Shown here piece after piece: positions 51,384 through 61,740 of a stretch of 64,000 nucleotides of DNA (position 1 is its first letter; each line of letters starts with the position of its first letter). The notes under the pieces were generated by a model. It saw only the letters and a list, made by a program, of their open reading frames with translations, had not been told where the DNA came from and ran no database searches. Source of the stretch: Glossina fuscipes (lineage: Eukaryota; Arthropoda; Insecta; Diptera; Glossinidae); assembly GCF_014805625.2 (NCBI RefSeq), contig NW_023998432.1:2378491-2442490 (forward strand), read 5' to 3'. Position numbers and translations under genes: made by a program.

Positions 51384-51712
51384 GAAGGATGATGGGTTTA
51401 TTCATTTGGTCAAAACGTTTGCAATGCCCAGAAGGAAAGATCAGAGACCCCACAAAGTATATATATTCTTCATCAGCATAAAATTCTAAATTAATTCAAG
51501 CATGCCCGTTTGTCCGTCTGTGTTATACCGGTTCTACATATTTTATTGGCCGCAAATATGATACTATCAACTTCAAATTCGATAGGGGAACATTGGAAGC
51601 TCTTGCACGCAGGTTGCTATTGAAAATGAACCAAACTGGTCAAAGAACACATCCGCAGCACCACGTAAGCTGAAAACACCCCTCTTTTTTAAAAGAAATA
51701 AAAAACCGTATT
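51384..51712 (+). repeat. dispersed repeat family X, copy 5 (inverted partner of 56303-56630)
   Basis: About 329 bp that matches the reverse complement of 56303-56630 at roughly 97% by eye, including CAAGCATGCCCGTTTGTCCG, GATACTATCAACTTCAAATTC and AACCAAACTGGTCAAAGAAC. It is much closer to that copy than to copy 4. Confidence 0.8.
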
Positions 51713-51964
51713 TTTGCACGTTACTCATAGACCACAGTAGATAAATCTGAAATAATTTAAACTCATATTATATGACCGATGCTATAATAATTGCACAAAA
51801 ATGGAAATAATGGACCACGTCTACTCAACATTACGCTATATTATTTAATTCATTTTCAACGTGTTAATATTATATAAGTGTAAAGAAAGTAATTATAAAA
51901 TTTTAAGTAAACGCGGCCTGTTATCTTAGTATATACCTAGTGAGACTAAATTGAAATTAGGTAA

Positions 51965-52335
51965 ATACACTATACACCTTTTCATACCTTACAGTGCTAA
52001 CATATTCGGCAATCTTGATTATAACTCAAAAAACAAATTAAGGCTTGCCATAAATAAGTGTGCTAGATATGTGTAAAGCAAGAGGAAATATCACCACTTA
52101 TCTCACTTCTCATAGAGAAGTTTGGAATGAGATTACTCAAATGTACGTAACCTTATCTAAAAGAACTGTGAATTTGATTTTACCAGAATACAGATATTTC
52201 ATATTTTCAAGACAGTCGATTTTTCCGTCTGCCAATCTGTCTACTAGCTGTGGTACGCACTCTCCTGTTCGGAAAAAGAAGATAGCGCCTAAAACTTTAT
52301 AAAAAGTTTGAAAATGGTACGACCGGCCAAGGAGT
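51965..52335 (+). pseudogene. LINE reverse transcriptase C-terminal remnant (CR1/Jockey-like)
   Basis: Translation across stops gives LFIPYSANIFGNLDYNSKN, then KLRLAINKCARYV, KRKYHHLSHFS and, after a frame change, VNLILPEYRYFIFSRQ and an APKTL/NFIKSLK-like end. These match in order the post-RT region of many arthropod LINEs (NKCARYV...HISHF...LIIPxxR). No RT catalytic motifs are present, so this is a short, old 5'-truncated piece. The exact clade cannot be assigned. Confidence 0.55.
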
Positions 52336-52599
52336 TGGCCTGCACGTCTATACACCTAAAACTGAGAATATTCTGCTTTCCGTGTCTTTTGCTTGTTTCT
52401 CTTAATTACAACACATCCACGATATGCATTTCCACAAAATTACGAAAAAATAAAACACATCCACCCAACAATATGTGATATGCAAATTTATAGATACATT
52501 TTTTCAAACTTTTGTTGGACAACTGTGATAGGTATACAATATTTGGTCGCAATCTAATATAATTTTCGTACTTGTTAAATGCTCTGATCTTTTTTTTTC

Positions 52600-52860
52600 A
52601 CTGTGAACGTTTCAGATCGATCAATTGTTGTTGATAGTATTTTGTATAAAACTACCCTTATTGCATTTCATTAAATACTCGATATCGTCTTCCTATCAAA
52701 GTGGTTCTGACTCCGCACCTACTCCTTACTTTTTGCGTTTGTAATTCCCACAATAAATCCACTTCTCGTCCCCACTAACGACAAAATGCATGAACAAGTT
52801 TTTTTTTTATTGTTTGAGAAAAAAAAATCAGAACGCACGACACGAAATGCGACATATTGA
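52600..52860 (-). pseudogene. mariner transposase fragment (mauritiana-like)
   Basis: Minus-strand reading with frameshifts: HFVSC and KKKLVHAF, then VVSGDEKWIYCGNYKRKK (first catalytic Asp in DEKW) and YYQQQLIDLKRSQ. This order and wording resemble the middle of Mos1-type transposases. The segment between the two blocks is eroded, and the second and third catalytic Asp are missing. No TIRs were seen. It is a separate lineage from the element at 2-3.3 kb. Confidence 0.6.
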
Positions 52861-52989
52861 ATGTAGCCAAACATTACTATGTAAACATTTTTTCAATTAC
52901 GCTAATTCACATTTAACACTTGTTGATGACGCAATATAGGTGCCTCATAAGTCATTGTATTGGGGTTTAGAAAATTTAGACCTCAAATT

Positions 52990-53185
52990 TGTACACTTTT
53001 TGTGTATATATGGGGTATATATGTAAATGTATATATGTATACATATGTATATAGATAGACATACACACATATATATATATACATATGTTACATACATGTA
53101 TATATGTGTGCATATAGATATACATATATATATATATGTATACACAACGTATGCACGCTCGTATATATATATACGTACACCGTAT
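52990..53185. repeat. (TA)n/(TACA)n microsatellite tract
   Basis: About 190 bp of TATATG, TACATA and TATAGA units. It yields spurious Tyr/Ile/His-rich frames on both strands. Confidence 0.9.
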
Positions 53186-54231
53186 ATAACAAAACTAGTA
53201 AAATTTTATCCTTTGGTAATATTTATATGTTAACAACGCGACATTTTACAGACTACTAGATAACAAATGTCGTTGAATTGAGAGGTAGATTTTCCTTTTC
53301 CTTGATATATTGTATAAAAAAAAAACTAAAAATAAAAAATTAATGATCATTATCAAAATCGAAAGAAAGAAGAATGAAAAAAATTTATTCCTCTTGCCTA
53401 ATGATGATTACGAATTAATATAATGTTATCTTAGGCATGACATCAATAAACTCTGAATGAGAAACTTAGAAGTGGAAAATTGTCTAAAAATAAGAAACAA
53501 TTGCATAGCCGGATTTTTGTGTACCGTCTACGTTACTTTGTAGACCTATAAAAATGTCACTTGTCTTTTAAAATAATCAACTTGACAAATTGCATGACAG
53601 TACAATAAAAAATTGCAGGGAACGAACTTACTCAAAACAACTGACAATTGATTAATAGTTATAAGAGAAGATATGCACTGTACTGAACAACACTAATACA
53701 ATGAAAATTTATATGATTACGTTTCCATGTGATTTATTCAGCAAACGTTGCAATTGAAGTGAGTTTTTTGTTAAAAGAAAATTTGTGTCAAAACCGCCGA
53801 GTTAGAAATTACACTCAGGACACCTAACAGCGTAGATACTATTCACTGTCGTCGCCACAAGTATTATTTTCATTTACTCTTTTGTTTCATAGATTTATCT
53901 AAATCTCTCTTTGCTTGTCTTTCCACTTGCCTCTAAAATAGATCAAAGGAGAAACTATATTAATTTCTTCTACAAACTTACCACTGTTATCTTAAAGCTA
54001 GCAAAATATTGAGTAAATTATAGTTTTTATATAAAGTGCTTATTTAACAATAATGATAGAATTTTTAATTGAATTTAAACGCATAAAAAATTGAATTTGC
54101 GATTAATCATCATACTTGAAAGACCAGTTTCTGACATTCAATTTCTCAAATCAATTTAAGATGCCTGTCCAACACGGCTTAATTTCGCGAACGGAATTCC
54201 ATTGTTTCTATATTTATCAATCATCACTCAA

Positions 54232-54670
54232 TAGATTTGCGTTTTACTTTGCTAGTTTTCGCAATTTCATTCTTGAAACGTCCCTATGATGCTACATAAT
54301 AATATCCACTATTAATCCTTTGTCCCTTTTCAAGATGGTCGATGAATATTATACCGTGCGCATCCCAAAATACGGACACTATAATACAGTCGACATTTGT
54401 CTTTTTGACGGCTTGCACAGCTTTCACCGGTTGCTGACCATTCGACTTATTGATAATTTTACTCTGAAGTTTTTAAGCAAAAGCCAGTAACTCCCATTTC
54501 AAACAGACCGTTCTCATCATGGATGGGCGGTCTTTGGATATTCTTAGCGGATCAATTATCTCACGCAAATTCATACTGCGGTCTTCGAAAATGATTTTGT
54601 GCACTTTCTTATGTTTTTGGAGCAACTGCCGAATTTAGGCGTTTAGAGCATTTAGCACCCATATGACTTT
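54232..54670 (-). pseudogene. mariner transposase fragment (irritans/Himar-like), internally deleted
   Basis: Minus-strand reading with frameshifts: KKVHKIIFEDRSMNLREI (HTH region), MMRTVCLKWELL, then a jump to KSNGQQPVKAVQAVKK and VSVFWDAHGIIFIDHLEKGQ, RINSGYYY, GRFKNEIAKTSK. The order matches irritans-subfamily transposases, but the 60-odd residues holding the first catalytic Asp (the DETW region) are missing, and the sequence stops before the second Asp. A second ancient mariner lineage near the one at 52.6 kb. Confidence 0.7.
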
Positions 54671-54739
54671 GTTGTAAGTTAGAAAAGCAGTCAAAAATCT
54701 ATTTTTTCGGTAGTCAAGAGTCAGCGTAGCATCTTTCAC

Positions 54740-56150
54740 ACCAACGCTAATTGGTAACAATATTTTTTCTCATCAAGAAGGCACGTTTACTCAACAAACA
54801 AAATTCAGAGTTTTGCATTATTTCGTCACTAAAAATTTAGTATCAGTATGGCATGAAATTTTGACACGTACAGTTTGATGGGAGCTATTATCCAGAAATC
54901 ATATGGGTCTCTCAACAGTTTTGTCATATAGTTGTGAGACCGAAGACTTATTGGGTGATGTGATAAATATGTTTTCATGTAATTAAGAAAGGGGAGAAAC
55001 CCCTGTTTGTCAGGCAACAAGCGAAATTTTTTTGGCTTAGTAGAAGCTTTCAATTTTTTTGAATATGGAAGAAAGAGTTCGTTTTTTGAAATATATTTTT
55101 TGCTTAAAGTTTCGAACTCTTCCTTAAATTAATCCTTACAAAGAAGTTGCAGCGTATGTCTTATGTATTATCTTATACTTTGATTCTTAATTTTGTAATA
55201 CACTAATAGATATCTTGAAGATAATAGATATCTAATGAGGAATTTTTTATGAATTCTTCTACAGAAATATAAATATTTTCACCCTTTTCCCTGTCATTTC
55301 GCAACAGTGAACCTGCGAAACTTGCGATGCAGCAGAAAAGGCACATTTTAGCATAAAAACTCCGATGCTTGAAGGTAGAAGGACAATTTTATGGTATTGA
55401 CATCATAAAAGTTTTTAAGTCGCGAAGCAACATTTTTCAATACAGTCTGTCAAATAATAAAATTTTCATGGTTTTCATTAGAATTTTTTACAATAATCGT
55501 AACATCTAAAAGGAAAACAATAATAATAACATTTTAAAGATAAATACTGGGTAAGGCGAACTATGCGTCTGTCACATCGTGAAAGAATAATTAAATAAGA
55601 AAAAACTAGCAGAAGTTTTTTCGACAATTTCGATAACTTAAACACAATTTATTAACAGAACATAATCGTCTTGAGATTGGAACTCTACCACATCAATTAT
55701 TCAAAAATTATAATTTTTCGAAAGTTCTCACTGGCTAGCACCTCTTTTCTGTTCTTTATTCAAATTTGTGCCAAACACGTTTTGATATTTTCAAAAGAAT
55801 TGGTTTTTAATTCTCAAATGTATACTAAGTAATTTCTTCAAATGTTACTATTCTATTACATACTTTTCCATCAAAAGAAAAAACAAGTAAGGAGATTATA
55901 TTCAATTGCGACCGAATTTTTTATACCTATGAGCGTTATACTGTACAAGGTTGACAATAAGGGCAAATACAAATTTCCCCACTCTATAACATTGGGTGGG
56001 CGCAGGTGCATTTTGCTACTTCCAGAATAAAATTTGAAATTTATATAATGTATGCGTACTGTAGTTATGATTAGGAAGAAAAACGAAGATATTCATAGTT
56101 TTGGTTGCGTAGACTTGTAGCTGTGTCCTTTAACTGGTTTAGTTACATTC
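54740..56150. other. spacer, no gene recognised
   Basis: A/T-rich sequence. A short TTCAATTGCGACCGAATTTTTTATACC stretch at about 55900-55930 is of a kind common in fly repeats. Frames at 54829-55053 (minus) and 55842-56030 (plus) have no recognisable domain. Confidence 0.5.
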
Positions 56151-56805
56151 TTTTGCAAATTTGTAGTCGATGTCTTCATTTTTGCAAGCGGCGAAATGTT
56201 TACTACAGTTCGACAGGTTCACAGACTAACATATTTAAATCGATTTAGAATTTGATGCTGATCAACAATATTTATGCTTTGTCGGGTCGGATCAGAGACC
56301 GGAAATACGGTTTTTTATTTCTTTTAAAAAAGAGGGGTGTTTTCAGGTTACGTGGTGCTGCGGATGTGTTCTTTGACCAGTTTGGTTCATTTTCAATAGC
56401 AACCTGCGTGCAAGAGCTTCCAATGTTCCCCTATCGAATTTGAAGTTGATAGTATCATATTTGCGGCCAAAGAATATGTAGAACCGGTATTACACAGACG
56501 AACAAACGGGCATGCTTGAATTAATTTAGAATTTTATGCTGATGAAGAATATATATACTTTGTGGGGTCTCTGATCTTTCCTTCTGGGCTTTGCAAATGT
56601 TTTGACAAAATGAATATACTCCTCATCCTTCGGTGATGGGTATAGTACAATTATAATTATAATAACTATGTACGTAGATCCGCTTTTGCAAAATTTCATT
56701 CCATGTTGTTTTATATTTAAATTTAATTGCAATGAAACGATAATAATGATCGCCAGTAATATGTGACGATGAAAAATTTTTTGGTTACAAATTGCTTTAA
56801 CTTAC
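56150..56805 (-). repeat. dispersed repeat family X, copy 6 (mosaic)
   Basis: 56150-56300 carries a family segment ending in GATGCTGATCAACAATATTTATGC; 56303-56630 is nearly identical to the reverse complement of 51384-51712; 56635-56805 matches the flank of copy 4 (50765-50935). The break at about 56288-56302 joins GGATCAGAGACC to GGAAATACGG, two parts not adjacent in other copies. The whole looks like a composite. Confidence 0.75.
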
Positions 56806-56859
56806 ACACAGCCATACAAACACACACCCATTGATCACGTTTTCTTAAGAGCTCCATTT

Positions 56860-58108
56860 TTTCTCATGGGCGACTGTTTTTACAAAATTAGCCCTGCTGT
56901 TTTAGTGGAAAGGAAAGTAAACGATATCAAAAAGTACGAAAGTGCATTTGACCATTTCTAATTAGATATTAAGGCAATAAAACTATAGTGTGAAAAGGAT
57001 TTCGTTTTTCTTTTTTTTTTCTTCTCTGTGGGCTTACCCGCTTTCGTGCTTAATTGGGAGTCGTTCAGTGGTACTCAAGTAAATATACAAACGAAAGTGA
57101 GTAAATCACAGAGGGACGTTGCCAGCTATTGCTGCTATAAAGCAACTCTGCGCATTTGCGGAAATATTTTAAAATATCAAGCAATAGCACAGACTTATGT
57201 ATGTCATTATGTATGCGAGCGCAGTATGGGGGGGTGCATTGGCCGTAAAGACGGCACACCGAAAGTTGGCGGCGATATATCGCCTTAGCGCCCTGAGGCA
57301 GATTTGCGCATTACGTACCGTGTCGGAGGAAGCAGCGCTGGTGCTAGCTGGCACTCTACCAATCGACATTCTGGCCGACGAGATGAGCCGTATCTACGAA
57401 TGGCGTCGCGACAACGAGGTCTCCTCACACATTATGAGAAGCGAGGAACGGATGGCCTCGTTGAGGATACGGCAATCGAGGTGGGAAGGAACGACGAACG
57501 GAAGATGGATATTCGTTCTTATCCCTAGCATAAGAAGATGGGTTGGAAGACGCTACGGCGAGGGAAACTATTACCTCACCCAACTTCTGACTGCCATGGC
57601 TGCTTTCGGAAGTACATGCACAGATTCGGGCACGATAGCTCGCCTAACTGCCCGATATGCGTGGATGCGGAAGAGGACGCAGGGCACGTAATGTTTTACT
57701 GTCGCAGATTTCTAAACGGACGGCCTCGAATGCCACCCAACGAGATAACTAGCGGTAGTGCAGCAGCTTAGAACGACCGAGACCCGTCTGCTAGCAATAC
57801 CATGGGGGAGTTACGACGACTGGAGAGACAACGTGTGGAGAGACAACGTGTGGAGAGCAGACAGAGTGGAAGCCAATAGTGTATTCCACTGAGGTCCCAC
57901 CATTGGAAGCGTGCTAACGACAACCAGCCTCCGCGAAGTAATACCTAACGGTAGTCCCGCGGGCGAGAGTGGTAGACGAAGTGTGTGTGGGGGGTAGTTT
58001 TTAGTACGTATGCGTCAGGGATGGCGAATCGTGCATGCTGCTATTAAGATCCAGCAGTATCTTTTGAAGATCTTCTACCTCCAGCTCACAGAACAAAAAA
58101 AAAAAAAA
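56860..58108 (+). mobile_element. LINE copy C: leader fused to RT C-terminal region, internally deleted
   Basis: About 1.25 kb. 56860-57196 is homologous to the leader of copy A (32040-32389) and ends at the same CAGACTTA. From 57197 it switches at once to the post-RT coding region, then a 3' UTR and poly(A) at 58095-58108. ORF1, endonuclease and the RT core are missing. The coding part is clearly diverged from copies A and B (about half the residues match), so it stems from a related but distinct family. ACAC-rich DNA lies on both sides (about 56811-56835 and 58109-58121). Confidence 0.75.
57197..57771 (+). pseudogene. LINE copy C ORF2 C-terminal remnant
   Basis: Reads ASAVWGGAL, LAAIYRLSALRQICALRTVSE, ALVLAGTLPIDILADE and GRWIFVLIPSIRRWVGRRYG in one frame (57197-57600). 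It then shifts frame to HGCFRKYMHRFGHDSSPNCP and a Cys/His motif (CPICVDAEEDAGHVMFYC) ending at 57771. The same order occurs in copy A at 36370-36880. There is no start codon of its own; an ATG at 57197 is fortuitous. It cannot encode an RT. Confidence 0.78.
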
Positions 58109-58121
58109 CACACACACACAC
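58109..58121. repeat. (CA)n between LINE copies C and B
   Basis: Six to seven CA units lie exactly between the poly(A) of copy C and the 5' truncation point of copy B. Confidence 0.9.
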
Positions 58122-58647
58122 GAAGAAAGCGCTCGGACAGGAGGCTAGTGTCAAACTAATGACCAAGCAGACAAAAGTAGAGTTTAAGGACCTAGACGAA
58201 GTGACCTCGGCGGACGACTTAATAGCTGCCATAAATACGAGATTCAGCGACATGAGTGTTAAGAAGGAAGCAGTAATGTAAATTAGGAAGGCCTATGCCG
58301 GCACACAAACAGCAACTCTATCAGTCCCAACAAAAAGTGCTAAGGAGTTACTTGAAGCCGGGAAAATCAAGGTTGGTTGGGTTGTAAGAGGGATCAGAGA
58401 AAAATCCGCAGTAATGAAATGCTTTAGATGCTTCGAGGAAGGTCACATTGCTAGAAACTCCAAAGGAGAGAAGGATAGAAGCAAGTGCTGCCTAAAATGC
58501 AGCGAAGAAAGCCACCGAGCAAGAGACTGCAATAAAAGTCCGTGTTGTGGGATTTGCAAAGAACAATTCAAGCCTCATGACCATACACTGGCCGGCTGAA
58601 GTTGCCCGGTAAACATACCCGGTGCTAACAACAGGAGACAGATATGA
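58122..58647 (+). pseudogene. LINE copy B ORF1 C-terminal remnant
   Basis: Retains the C-terminal third of ORF1 including the knuckles. Lesions: TAA 58279-58281 (shared with copy A at 33755-33757), TGA 58597-58599 in the last Cys cluster (copy A has AGA), and Cys to Ser in the last position of knuckle 1 (CFRCFEEGHIARNS). It keeps the 15 nt near 58211-58228 that copy A lost. The ORF1 stop TGA 58645-58647 overlaps ORF2 ATG 58644-58646, as in copy A. Confidence 0.85.
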
Positions 58648-61582
58648 AGTGCATGCAAATAAACATAAATCACTGTCAGGCTACACAAGAGCTGCTAAAA
58701 CAGAATGTCAGAGAACTCTCTACAGACATAGTAATCTTGAGTGAGCCATACAATGTAGGCGCCGTAAACATTTAGACAAAGGACAAGACTGGAACTGCAG
58801 CCTTCTGGCAATGCAGCTTGCACTCGTCAATCATGAGATTTATCTCAGCAGGGGAGGAGTTCGTTTGTGTCAATAGAGAGGTTACCTTTATAGCTGCTAC
58901 TTCCCGCCAAGCATAAACCACGCGGAATTCGAAAAACGTATAGATGAGCTATGTACCGACGCAAGGGGGAAAACGCCGGTAATTTTCGCCGGCGATTTTA
59001 ACGCCTGGGCGACTGATTGGGGTAGCAAGTGGACGAAAGCTAAAGGCAGAATAGTGCTTGAATCCCTAGCCCCACTGGACATGACAATCTTAAACAAAGG
59101 TAATGAAAACACTTCTGGCTCCGCGATCGATATTACCATGGCCAGCAGTGCATTGGCCTTGCGTATTGAATGGGGTATTAGTGACATATATACACACAGT
59201 GAAAACGCAGCAATAATCTGGGAACTGAAGCAGAGCCAGCGGGCGAACAAGGTAAAACTACGTCTCAGGGGACCCAAATGGAAACCAGAATCTCTTGACA
59301 AGCAACTCTTCGAACATATTCTGGAAGAAGCAGAACCCAGAAACTCAGCTCACGCTGCAGTTTCTGAGGTTTAAGCACGGATTATAAAAGTCTGTGACGG
59401 CTCAATGACAAGACGTTGCTTCTATAAGACCAAGGAGCCAGTATACTGGTAAACAGATAAGATAGCCGAACTAAGGTCTCATGCTAACAGAGCGAGGCGT
59501 GTCTACCAAAGATTGAGAGGGTCTAGTGCTTATCTGAGCCAACAAGAAGAGTTCAAACTCAGGAGTAGGCTCTTAAGAAAAGCGATAATTGCCAACAATA
59601 AGAACTGTTTCCACAAACTGATTAATGAGATTAATGAGGACACATGGGGGATGGCGTATAAGCTGGTAATGAAGAAATTAAAGTATTCAGAGCAACCAAG
59701 CTGTGCAGAATTTGTGGAAGAAATAATTGGCACACTGTTCCCACAGAAAGCCATGTTCGTGTATGTGCCACTGAACGAGGAGAGTGACAACATTAATCTC
59801 ACCGCGCCTGAGGAGATTGCTGCCATTGCAAAAGGAATAAAAGCCAAGAAAGCGCCGGGCCCTGATGGTATCCCTAATTGCGCTTTGCAAACAAGCTTTG
59901 TTGGCAAGGCCTGATATGTTTGCGAGCACATTCAATACTTGTTTGAAAGAACAAATTTTCCCAGATAGGTGGAAAAAACAAACGCTGGTGTTGCTGCCAA
60001 AGCCAAATAAGCCGTCGCATGTTGCAAATGCATACCGCCCTATTTGTCTATTGGATACGATAGGCAAGGTGTACGAAACGATCATTCGAAATCGTTTAGA
60101 AGCATCTCCGGACAGATCTAAAGGGCTGTCGGACTTCAATTCGGCTTCAGGAAGAAGAAAAGCCCAACGGATGCAATAAAGATGGTCACAAACACCGCAG
60201 CAGAAGCGATTAAAGGTACACGATGGATGGAAGGCAATAAAAAGTATTGCTTAGTAATAGCATTAGACATTAAGAATGCATTGAACTCAGCAAACTGGTA
60301 TTGCGTCATAGCTGCCCTACAGGAAAGAAGAGTTCCACCGTATCTGATAAATATAGTGACTAGTTATTTTACTGGCAGGAAACTGAGATATGTTACAGAT
60401 AAAGGGTGCAGAGAGAGGCTGATCACTGGAGGGGTACCTCAGGGATCAGTCCTAGGCCCTACACTGTGGAACGTAATGTACGATGATATCCTGAGACTAC
60501 CTCTCCCAGAGGGAGCATCCATGGTGGGATTTGCTGACGACATAGCGATAACTATCGTGGCGAAAACTGTGGAGGGTATTACCACTACAGCGAATAAAAC
60601 CACCGACATGATCAAAAGGTGGCTGCGGTCAGTGGATTTAGAGCTGGCGGATGAGAAAACAGAGGCGGTATTAACCTCTTCTAGGAAGAAAATGGAGAAA
60701 GTGACTATCCAGGTGGGAGGTACGAGGATACAGTCTCAAGAAGCCATAAAATATCTAGGAGTGATGATAGACTGCAGACTATCGTTTAAACGGCATCTGA
60801 AATACACGGGCGAAAAGGCAGCGAAGAAAGCAAATTCGTTGGCGCGCTTACTGCCAAACTTGCGTGGCCCTAGGCAAGACCGTAAAAAGCTGATCGCAGA
60901 GGTGATAACTGCGACAATAAAGTACGGCTCTTCTGTGTGGAAAAAGGCTTTTGCTATATCGGCATTTACGAGAGACGTACAAGCAGCATACAGGCTATGC
61001 GCCCTAAGGGTGTGCGCCGCATATTGGACGGTGTCGGAGGATACGGCCTTGGTCATCGCTGGCATGATGCCAATCGACCTGCGTGCTAAAGAAGGCCAGT
61101 GTAGAGCCGAATTTCACAGACTGTCGGCTGATACGGCTAGCCAGCGTGCAAAACAGCGACTAGTGGAAAAGTGGCAGGAGCGCTGGAGCAGAGCGGGTAC
61201 GGGTAGGTGGACGCATCGACTTATACCAGATTTACGGCCCTGGGTGAATAGGCAACATGGTGAGATTGATTTTTTTTTGACACAGGTAATTAGCGGCCAC
61301 GGCTGCTTTAGGTCTTATTTGAATAGGTTTAGAATAGAACAGGACCCATTCTGTAGTTTTTGTAAGTGCATCGAAGACGCTGAACACGTTTTCTTTGTCT
61401 GTCCGAAATACTATAACGAACGATTACAGACGGAAATTGGAGTGTTACCTCTCCCCGACAATCTTGTGACAAATATGTTGCATGACCTGAATATATGGAA
61501 GGCGGTGAGAATGTTCGCCGCAAACATTATGCGAAAACAAAGACAAAGAGAGCGTCAACGTAGGCTTTTAAGTAGTGCCTAA
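58644..61582 (+). pseudogene. LINE copy B ORF2 (endonuclease, reverse transcriptase, zinc C-terminus)
   Basis: Same domain order as copy A. Shared with copy A: the frame break before SCYFPPSINHAEF in the endonuclease, SEN for SDH, TAA 59450-59452 after EPVYW, and the frame break after GIPNCALQ. Private to B: TAG near 58770, one base lost near 59370 (TTT versus TTTT), and one base lost near 60136 just before NSASGRRK. The private change absent from B is the TGA of copy A at 36676. From 60182 to 61582 the frame is open for 466 codons and holds LDIKNALNSANW, GGVPQGSVLGPTLWN, GFADDIAI and the C-terminal CSFCKCIEDAEHVFFVC. Inactive, but the RT palm and C-terminus are intact in sequence. Confidence 0.9.
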
Positions 61583-61682
61583 ACGGCTACACTCTCTGTG
61601 AAGGTATACCTAAACGGTCGTGCCACAGGGTAGGGGATAGAGGGCGCCCTTATGGACGCCTGTTAAAGGTTTTCTACCTCAC

Positions 61683-61692
61683 AAAAAAAAAG

Positions 61693-61739
<47 letters not shown>
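61683..61739 (+). other. poly(A) tail of LINE copy B
   Basis: About 57 nt of A with a single G, directly after CCTCAC. The length suggests little decay since insertion, because long A tracts tend to shorten with time. Confidence 0.9.

Positions 61740-61740
<1 letters not shown>

Larger units (their letters stand above)
58122..61739 (+). mobile_element. LINE copy B (same family as copy A), 5' truncated, long poly(A)
   Basis: Begins abruptly inside ORF1 at the position matching 33613 of copy A (shared AAAGCGCTCGG) and runs to a 3' UTR and a poly(A) of about 57 nt (61683-61739, one G at 61692). It is highly similar to copy A along its length (roughly 97% by eye, apart from small indels). 5' truncation with a long intact A tail is the usual mark of a fairly recent target-primed insertion. 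No convincing target duplication was found. Confidence 0.9.
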
